DNA of 64,000 nucleotides, from assembly GCF_010183535.1 (NCBI RefSeq), contig NC_071332.1:5518001-5582000 (forward strand), written 5' to 3'. The notes beneath the pieces were generated by a model. It saw nothing but the letters and a program-made list of their open reading frames with translations, was not told the origin of the DNA and did no database searches. Below are positions 55,886-64,000 of the stretch, piece by piece; position 1 is the stretch's first letter; every line of letters starts with the position of its first letter. This stretch comes from Caenorhabditis remanei. Taxonomy: Eukaryota; Nematoda; Chromadorea; Rhabditida; Rhabditidae. The position numbers and the translations under genes are program-made.

Positions 55886-58788
55886 TCACTGCCTCAAGTA
55901 GCACTTCCTCGCCATCACAGCCTGCGTCAACGCCTCCACATTCTCGAATAGTGTTGAGATTTTGCCATCGAGCTGGGATTGACGCTGACGAACCTTCTGG
56001 AGACGATCTTCAGTTTCATTGAAGGCTCGACGGGCGGTGAAATAGTCGTCCTCGTCTTCCATTTGCATTCGTAACTTCCACCGAGTTTTGCGGAATCTGA
56101 TATTACTTTTTTGTAGAATCATTGATAAATGCAATGATAACTAACGTTAAAACAGAGCAAAGAAGCATTCTCTGTGCTCTCGCAAGTCTCTGTTGGTTTC
56201 TTCTCGTACTCGTTTTATCGTAATCTCTCGTTCGAAGTACTGTCCTCCAAGTGTTCTGAAGTACGCACGCCGCCGCGTTTTTGTGTCTGCAAATTTCAGA
56301 TTCACACCTTTATTGCATTCATAGTTTGAGACTCACTCATTCGTAATATTATTCTCTGCAATAATATGGTTAACCCGTTTCTCGCATGTCGTTAGAATCA
56401 GCTTCCTGCTGATAAGAGCAATCAACGTGGAGGAAAACAGCGTTCCCTAAAAAAAGAGTTGATAAGACGGGAAGTAATGAGAGAAAAAGGAAGAACTGAT
56501 AAGGGAGAAAAGGAAGTAATTTTTGAAACATACCACGATAGCAGTGAGCATTGCCAAGCCTCTTCCGCAATACGTACTAACTTGAACGTCACCGTAACCG
56601 ATTGAGAAGAATGTCTGGAATGAAACAGGAAGAGTGGGAGTAGAGTGGGTGGTTGTGTGTTTTAGGTTTGGTATGTTAATTGTTTTATATTTTCAGAAAA
56701 TCTACAATCCTCGCCAGTTTGCCATACATCAAATACCGTAAAACTTATAATAGAGGCGTCGGAAGAGTTTGGAGCATCCTATCTTGGCTCCCTTTAAAGA
56801 TATGAAAATTGTTTCAACCGAAGAAATATTCTATGAATATTAAGCTATATTTTGTCAGTTAGCAGTTTTTTGATATTTTCTTTGAAAACCGAGATACACC
56901 GCTGCGAACAGGCGCAGCTAGGTGCGCCTCTATTAAAGATTTACGGTAACCTTTAATAGAGGTTCCCTAGTAGTAAGAGTTTGGAGCACAATATCTCAGT
57001 TGCCTAAAGAGATATCAAGTTGTTTTCAACTGAAGAAATATTTTACAAATATTGAGCTATATTTTGTCCGTTGACAACTTTTTGATATCTCCTTTCAGAA
57101 AAAATATATACCTCGTTAAATGGACTTCGCTGGGCTAGTTGCGCCTCTTTTTGAGGTTTTACGGTACAAAGTTGTCAGATGACAATTAATCTCATTGAGA
57201 TCATATCACACTTTTATTAATTATCTCTCAATGTCAAATGTTTTTTTGTAGACTCAAAGTAGAGCTCTAATAGGTCACCAATCAACGCAAATTCCGTAAA
57301 ACCTCTAATAGAGGTGGCCCGAACAAAGCCAGTATCTTTTTTCTCAAACGAGATATCAAAAAGTTGCCAACAAACAAAATATAGCTGAATACTTTTAAAA
57401 TATTTCTTCAGTTGGAAAAAAATTTGATAGCTCTTAAGGAAGTTGAGATATTGTGCACCAAACTCTTGCAACTGGGGCACCTCTATTAGAGGTCTTATGG
57501 TAGCTGATGGATCACACGACTTCGCAGAACTGTAACTCTCTAAAGAGTTTTTCACGAGAGACTTTTCAACTATAAAAATAAAGCTTAAGTTTTGATCTAC
57601 ATATTAGTACAAAATTTGACATAAATTTATGGCATGAGCAGTGGCACTGCTCAAGATTTATATTTTCAGCAGAACAAATGGATGAGTGAAAACTGTCGCG
57701 AACTTTATGACTACTACTATTTTTCCTTTTTAGTAAAGTATCTTGATATTGGCCCGAGACTAAATGGCTTCACTCACAGTCAGTTTATTTTGATTTCTCT
57801 AGACTTACAATAATTTCAAACCACAAATAATCGGCAAAGTGTTGAAATCCACTGATAGACGGATATGCGTACCTAAACTCAAAGTATTTCAACCTCTCCA
57901 TTATTTCCATTTCCCCCAATACCGTTCACACTGTGTCAACATCCATGAAACGACACACCAGAAGAGAATCGAAGCAATTGACAAGACAAATAGCGGTCTT
58001 TCATACATTTCACTTTTGAGAACAAATCGAAAGTCCACTGCGATATGATTGAGTGAAGCGATTGTTCTCGTAGCTGTATCCTGATGTTGAGAACTGTGAA
58101 GAACCATATATCGACACACGATAAAGAATCGAAGAAACATTGGAAGAGTTAGAAGTACACTGATTGGAATATTCACATATTGACGCGTCTTTTCAGCTAT
58201 ATTCGAGAGTTGAGGCCAAGCGACGAAACCGGTTTCTGGAAACTTTGTGTCTGAACATCCTCTAATAGAGTTCTCACCTGGAATTGGACAAATCGCACAT
58301 ATTGCCACTTCTAGAAGAGTGTTCAAAACTCGTTCGGATGTGATACCTACTCGCCAGTTTGATGTACCCGTTTCGACTAATTGAATCTGGAAATTTAATG
58401 ATGTATAGATCGTTTCCCCTTCCATTTGATCTCACTTTGATATCAATGAAATGGTAGAATAGAAGAAAAAAGAGTAGAGCAATTGTTGTGAAAATAGCAG
58501 CGGTTCTCAGTATAACTGATAAATCTTCTGTATTTACGAATCCCTCCAGAATCCGTGTGGCAGTGAATTCAACATCTAACATTGCTAGTATCAATCCACT
58601 AACTGCCAATAGCAAAGTGACATCACACAGTTTCACTTTAAGATCCGAGAGTCGTCGTCTCATTTTCCATCTCTGACGGACGGTTTCCGCATTGCTCATC
58701 GCCACTCCGTATCGTTTACCGTATACTGATGGACGACTTTGACGGGATCGGTCGACTGTTCCACTGTCACGTGAATCCCAGTCGGAAC
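55886..58788 (-). CDS. SK-type calcium-activated potassium channel (KCNL), N-terminus missing
   Basis: This is a small-conductance K+ channel gated by calmodulin. Minus-strand exons 58788-58436, 58386-57923, 57872-57809, 56614-56534, 56446-56337, 56286-56146 and 56096-55886 join in frame to 473 residues. Six helices are visible: S1 VTLLLAVSGLILAMLD, S2 IFTTIALLFFLLFYHFI, S3 VLNTLLEVAICAICPIPGE, S4 NIPISVLLTLPMFLRFFIVCRYM, S5 LFVLSIASILFWCVVSWML and S6 AMLTAIVGTLFSSTLIAL. The pore is TFFSIGYGD. The calmodulin-binding domain follows (HKNAAACVLQNTW, then TRRNQQRLARAQRM), and the C-terminus has a helical coiled coil. The first exon shown starts with a CTTCCAG acceptor and needs one base from an upstream exon, so at least one coding exon lies further right. 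An internal ATG in that exon (VAMSNAETVRQRW) could also start a short form. C. elegans has kcnl-1 to kcnl-4; I cannot tell which this is. Confidence 0.9.
56737..57505. repeat. Cluster of three dispersed repeat copies in an SK-channel intron
   Basis: Copies at about 56737-56950, 56945-57170 and 57288-57505 share ATATTAAGCTATATTTTGTCAGTTA-type cores, GAGATA(T)ACCGC blocks and CTCTATTAAAGATTTACGG or CCTCTAATAGAGG ends. The third is inverted relative to the first two. All lie in the intron between exons 57872-57809 and 56614-56534. Confidence 0.8.
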
Positions 58789-58850
58789 CTGGAAGTTGTG
58801 TATTTCATCAATTATAGAGCTACAGATTCATGTTCCGCGATACTTTGATA

Positions 58851-59300
58851 CAATACCGTTCAAAAGTATATTGAGTTTTTCCTTTTTCAGTTGAAAACGC
58901 TTAACTTTGGGAGTGTGTCATAGTAAAACTAACTTCCCCACAAAATACATTTTTATGGATCGAGCAGACCAAGAATATAACTCCATTTTTGTAGTAGACA
59001 ACTTTCTTGTACGGACACTCCCTAGCAAGTTACATATCGTGGTAATTCCTTCCTCAAATCGACCCATTTCAGTGCAAAATAGTGCGATTTTTGAGCTGTC
59101 GTCTAAAAATGGTCATAGCTCTCTATGGAGTGTCCGTACAAAAGAGTTATCAACTACAAAGATGGAGCTCTAATTTTGATCTGTACGATCCATCAGAAAT
59201 TTACTTGATGGGACAATCAGTGATACCATGACACACTCACAAAGTTGGGCATATTCAACGGAAAAAGGAAAAACTTAATATACTTTTGAGCGGTACTGTA
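58851..59300. repeat. Palindromic element upstream of SK-channel exon
   Basis: It starts CAATACCGTTCAAAAGTATAT and ends ATATACTTTTGAGCGGTACTG, with inverted AACTTTGGGAGTGTGTCA / TGACACACTCACAAAGTTG blocks inside. Same family as 6412, 10434, 11875, 22065 and 23378. Confidence 0.92.
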
Positions 59301-60189
59301 TATTTCTTTTTGCACTCTCTATTTTCCTTTTCCCTATTTACTCTTCTATTCTTCACTATTTACAAACACACTTGATAAGAATCGTGTTTACTATTTCTAA
59401 TTATTTTCTAGATTCTTCTCTCTTGCTAATACTAAATTTAATTTCTATTGACCGCGATAATCTTTTGTCTCTTTCATGTCTTATTCCTAAGTTTAAACTA
59501 TTGACAAATATTGTGCGGGAGGTAACGGAGGTAGATCAGAGACGCACACTTTAAGAGTGAGGAAGAGTCTGATAGCAGATTGCTGAGGAATAGAACATTT
59601 CGAAAAACGTGCGAGGGACCAATTGTTGAAAAATCAAAGACTAAAAGTCCAGGAAGGTTTTTTAGCATTGTGTTAAACCTAATTATCTTTTTCCATTTTA
59701 TAAATCACAACGTAAATTCAGGAAAGCTGATGGAATGCAAATTGAATAAACAGCATAAATAAAATGATTGAAAAACATCTAGCTCCTGCTTTTCATTTCC
59801 TTTTCACACGGTTCTCCCTGTTAATTTTCTTCCAAAAAAAGAGAAAGACAAAGAAAAACAAGTCGAATAGAAAATACGGAAAAGGAATGTTTGACCTGTT
59901 GACTTGAAATAAAAGAAAGAAAAAATGACGATGGAATATGGATGGAAGAAGCAGAAAAGAGAGAGTGTTAGAAGGATTTGAAATTCGAGAAGGGCGACAG
60001 AATTTTATTCCATTTTATTTCATTTTCATTTTCAAAGAACAGGGGTACATGGAGGATAAGGGGGTGTACCGGGAGGTCCATTAATCTGGGTTTTAGGGGA
60101 AAAGGTTCTGAAATAATATTTGAATTGAAAAGTCTCAAAGAAGACGAAAAAGGGGTCGTAAGGACATCACGGAAAGGTATTTTTCGATT

Positions 60190-60475
60190 TTCGGAACTCG
60201 GAATTCGGAACCTGAATTCCGAATTATTTGCAAAATTTGCAAGGAGAAGTCATTTTTTCTAGTGTTTTAATGATACATGAAATTTATAACTTCTTTTAGG
60301 GATCAAAACCGAAAAAGAATTACAATACTCGTCTTAAACTCAAAAACTTAAAAATTTTAACTTTCTGATTCCGGAAATAGGGAACTCAAAAATCCGGAAT
60401 CCGGAGCCGGAATAAAATTTTCAAAATCCAGAATCCGGAGTCCGGAACTGAAATGAAAAAAAGCACACAGAATTC
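60190..60475. repeat. GGAATTCCG-type simple repeat
   Basis: Many overlapping copies of GGAATTC, CCGGAATCCGGAG and CGGAAC lie in both orientations between 60190 and 60215 and again at 60365-60475. The sequence is low complexity and locally self-complementary. Confidence 0.8.
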
Positions 60476-63400
60476 CGGACAACTATGATGGACATGACTC
60501 TGTAAATTCTAGATATGCAACAATTTTCTGGACCATGTCTTCTTACAAGGGAAACATTTAAAGTGAAGGCAAAACCATCAATATAGATCCTTCTGAAAGG
60601 TGGTCAACATTTTGGATTTATGCAGATCTTGTAAACGGAATTCCTGGTGTCCGGAGCACCTTTTTCTAGCTCTACAGTTTTATTTTGATGGTAATGTCTC
60701 CCACTTGGAAGATTTCCTTTCGGGAGAACGAGCATTTTTCAGATGAGTGCGTGCAAATCAATATACCTTCTGAGTGTTTTTTTCAGAACACAATACAAAA
60801 AGAGAGGACAAATCCAGAGATAATCTCTAACAACCAGAAAGTAAAAGCGAAGGCGGCGAATAAAGACGAAAGAGCATTCCCATTTATTTTCTAGAAGAAG
60901 TCTTCTTCCCACGAAAACTGCTCCAATTTCTCGACACCAAATTCTCCCCTCTTTTCTACATGAGGTTTAGCGTGTTGGCGGTTTTTGCCCGGAATCTTCA
61001 TGATTAAAACATTTGGAAATGAAGAAAAATATATTCATATATCAAATATGTATTGCAAGAATCGAACTAACCGGAATTTTTGAATTTTGAATAAAGTGAG
61101 GAGACCTAAAATAATTCAAAAATAATTTTCAAAAAGTCAGCTGACTTCAGTCATTATCCAGAATTGAAAAAGGGGAAGAGACAGAACGAATGAAGATAAT
61201 TAGGTAGGAGATCTCCAGACTATTTAGATGTATTCTGGAGAAGGAGCTAGTGCAAATTCTTGTTTTTTTCTGTTCAGCAACTACTTCTATTCTTCTAGAG
61301 ATGTTGGGTAAGAAAAAGAAGTAAGTCGGTTATAAAAATGTAAGTAGGAACCGAGGAGATGATGAGATAAGTTTATGACACTACCCACATGTTCTTTCTA
61401 CTTTTTTTCATTTGGTTTAAAAGATTCGAGAATTCAAATTGAATAGAGTGATGGGTAGTGGGAAATTGAGAAGTCAAATGAAGGGTTTGGAAGATTGATT
61501 CGACGATATAGTGTTTTTTTGGGAAGGAAAAGTGCCCCTATGTCAATTTTTTTTTGCAAGCTTTCTGGAAGATTCACACGATCGTGAGAGTCTATGTTCT
61601 CACTGATGCAAACACCAAGAAATTATTTTGTGGGCGTTGGAGATAAATTTAGAAGACGTTAGGTGGGAGATTAGATTTAGAAAACCAGAAAGTTTAAAAA
61701 CTTTCGTGTTGTGCAATCTGTCTTGAAAAGATGCTCACTTTCAGATTCCATTAAAGTTATTAAAAACCGTGAACGAGAATACAGAAAGTTTCGAGAAAAG
61801 TTGCATTCAATGCTTGCAATCAATATTTTTCAAGAAAAATCGCTCAAAACTTGAAAAAATCGCGATTTTTGAGAAAAAACTTGAAAGATTTTGGCATTTT
61901 CAAAGTATTTCTACAAAGCACCTGGGCGCAGGTGAGATCTACTTAGGAGTTAGAACAAATCACACTTTCGAGTTGCAAAATAGTTCAGGAGCACTAGGGA
62001 CGTCACAAGCTGGTTGGCGTTTGTTTATAGAAGTATTTGATTGTCAAGATAACTTCTAGATAATCTTTGTGGACACAGAAATCTGTTAAAATGCAAACTT
62101 GTCCTCTTTTTGATAATTTCAAAGTCTTATTTCTGAACTACAAACCTGATCCGTCCACGTCATATATTTTACGTTCTATGAACTATGATCTATATTTTTG
62201 TTTCCTTTTTTGCACTTCTACACACCAGTTCCACTATTGAATGCATTGAATGAATAAGCCAATATTTTGCAAAAAACGAGGAAAATGTGTGGCTTTGTAT
62301 GGAGAGAACAAATCAAAAAAGATTAGAGAGGGAATGCTCTCAATGCACCTGAATACAAGGATCTCTTGCAGGTGAAAATCTTGGAGATGTGGGTTTTGAG
62401 ACTATGTACAGTGATGACACCATCGTATCTTAGTTTCTTAGAAAAAAGAAAATTCAGGTCTTTGATCAAGCTGGGGGGAAGCCTTTTCTCATTATTAATA
62501 TTTATAGAGCGTCACAATCACAATAAGGTTGCAATATGATAGAAGTGATCCTCTTACTCTTCAAATTGAAATGGGAGCAAGGCAGACTTCAGAATTCATT
62601 TCTGGTGTACGCAAGATGCAAATTCCGATATACAATTTTTGAGAACACAATATGGGATCATAAAGTTTTTCGTGTTTTAGATGTGTTATGACAAAAGCAG
62701 TTTGTCCTAAGAACTTTGGAACTTTGAGACTGTGACGCCAGAATTTTATTTATTTATTACTAATGAGCTTATCCGCAAAAGAAGAACTGCTTATATCGGG
62801 GTTCGGTGCTTCAAAGTTCCTTGAAGTTTAGTTCTAAAATAAGCATAAAATTGATTTCAGACTTCAGATCTTGCCGATTTCCCTGTTTTCTTGTTTTAAA
62901 GCTTAAGCTTATTAGTGTTGCTAAAATGGTGGTATAACAATAGGAAGTTTTTAAAAAAAATATGATTAGAAGTTCGATTTTACAACAACAACAAAAAACG
63001 AAAGCCCAAACTCTCTGGTTTGAAAATCGAAAAGTAGATGAAAACGGAGGAAATGAAATCATGTCTGAACCTAAAACATACCTTCTTCTTCAATCTCTTG
63101 CATCCTTGTGCTGGCAGTCTTCTTACAGGAGAAGGATTCTTCTTTTTTTCTTCTTCTTCTTTTTAGAATTTGTTCTCATTGACAAAGGGACTCTCGACTT
63201 TTCATATGTTCCCACCGAGCTCTCTATGACATTCACTCTCTAGACAAACAAATTTAGAATGTCTTAGAATAAGAAAAGGCGGAAATCCATGAAAAGAATC
63301 GAATATCGGAGGAAAGGTGTGCGTGAGTCTCGATGAAGAAGAAGAAGAAGAGAAGAAGAAGGAGTGTGAGTCGATGCCTGGCTGTCTCCTTTTTTTGTGG

Positions 63401-64000
63401 ATATATAATCATTGATATCAAGTTGTGAAAGATAATGGAAGAATGAGAGATAACAGACAATTTGGGGCAGCTGAAAAGAGAAAAAGAAACGACACATTCC
63501 CGGGTTGAGCTGGATTCAAACAGATCAGGTGATGTGATGACGGCAGTGGTGTTGCACGGGATTTCAGAAAAACGGAAGTAGTAGGAAGAATAGAGTGGAA
63601 ATTGAAAAAGAAGGTATTTGTGGGCATTGTTGTTGTGTGATTTTCAATCTCTTATTATGATTGTATTCGGGTTTTGAATACGATTTGACATCATTTGATC
63701 AGAAAGATCAGGGATTCAAGAAAAAACTTTGAGAAGACTTTCTGCTGGAACTTCCAATTTTTCTTCAAAATTTTAACTTTTACAATCAGACGTTCCTTTC
63801 TGATGATCTAAAGATGATGTCGTGTAGTTGACGTTGAGACTAGTGACTGATCTCAACACATCTGATTATCTGGATCATGACTAAAAGTAGGATCAACAGA
63901 AAAAGGTGTATTCACTGATCTAGATCAAGCTTACAAGTGATGAAAGAATTTCACTGAAGGAACAACAGTTCTCTTGGACATAGGAGAGTGGAAGAATATA

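Larger units (their letters stand above)
58789..64000. other. Right edge, no coding sequence recognised
   Basis: This region must contain, or lead to, the missing 5' exon(s) of the SK channel on the minus strand, but I could not identify them. It holds a palindromic repeat (58851-59300), GGAATTCCG-rich simple sequence (60190-60475) and AT-rich DNA. Open frames here are low-complexity or short and lack splice partners. Confidence 0.5.

Noticed and set aside
838..59300. CRISPR arrays or bacterial mobile elements
   Set aside because: Repeats are dispersed palindromes in introns and intergenic DNA of a eukaryote; there are no regularly spaced direct repeats with unique spacers.
61769..62059. 96-codon plus-strand frame
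   Set aside because: It overlaps a local inverted repeat (AAAATCGC / GCGATTTTT) and lacks any recognisable domain or partner exon.

Overview
This window looks like nuclear DNA of a Caenorhabditis nematode. The evidence is AT-rich intergenic DNA, short introns with GTAAG donors and TTTTCAG acceptors, acceptor-like sites just upstream of several start codons (as expected for spliced-leader trans-splicing), dense palindromic repeats, and proteins with close nematode relatives. The muscarinic receptor matches C. elegans GAR-3 almost residue for residue as I remember it, but with scattered substitutions, so I infer a sister species rather than C. elegans. I recall the C. elegans counterparts of several of these genes lying on chromosome V; that is memory, not a search. 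All exon boundaries were read by eye from splice signals and frame continuity.

Layout. 2.1-3.3 kb: cyclin K (minus). 4.3-9.1 kb: an NF45/ILF2-like DZF protein and the mitochondrial FAD glycerol-3-phosphate dehydrogenase, same strand and close enough to be an operon. 9.2-10.1 kb: an unrecognised 145-aa protein (minus). 11.0-12.9 kb: a globin with long tails (minus). 13-16.9 kb: no gene seen. 16.9-19.0 kb: a SERINC membrane protein (minus), divergent from 20.0-24.6 kb: a cytosolic M20 dipeptidase (pes-9-like) followed 150 bp later by a divergent PP1-type phosphatase. 24.7-35.6 kb: gene-poor DNA that probably holds the promoter and untranslated exons of gar-3, whose coding exons run from 35.6 to 39.3 kb. 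39.7-39.9 kb: a possible 75-aa membrane protein. 40.5-41.4 kb: a foldback repeat. 41.6-45.4 kb: a single-pass FN3 receptor with an RPTP-like membrane-proximal region and no phosphatase (minus). It is head-to-head with the first of two RING/B-box/coiled-coil/kelch genes (45.8-47.8 and 52.8-54.9 kb). 55.9-58.8 kb: most of an SK-type calcium-activated potassium channel (minus); its N-terminal exons were not found. 58.8-64 kb: no coding sequence seen.

Functional themes. The genes are mostly unrelated housekeeping and neuronal functions. gar-3 and the SK channel are both excitability genes. The kelch pair is a local duplication whose last exon has been homogenised. At least seven families of palindromic or foldback repeats are scattered through introns and intergenic DNA, and two of these families have copies in the introns of neighbouring genes.
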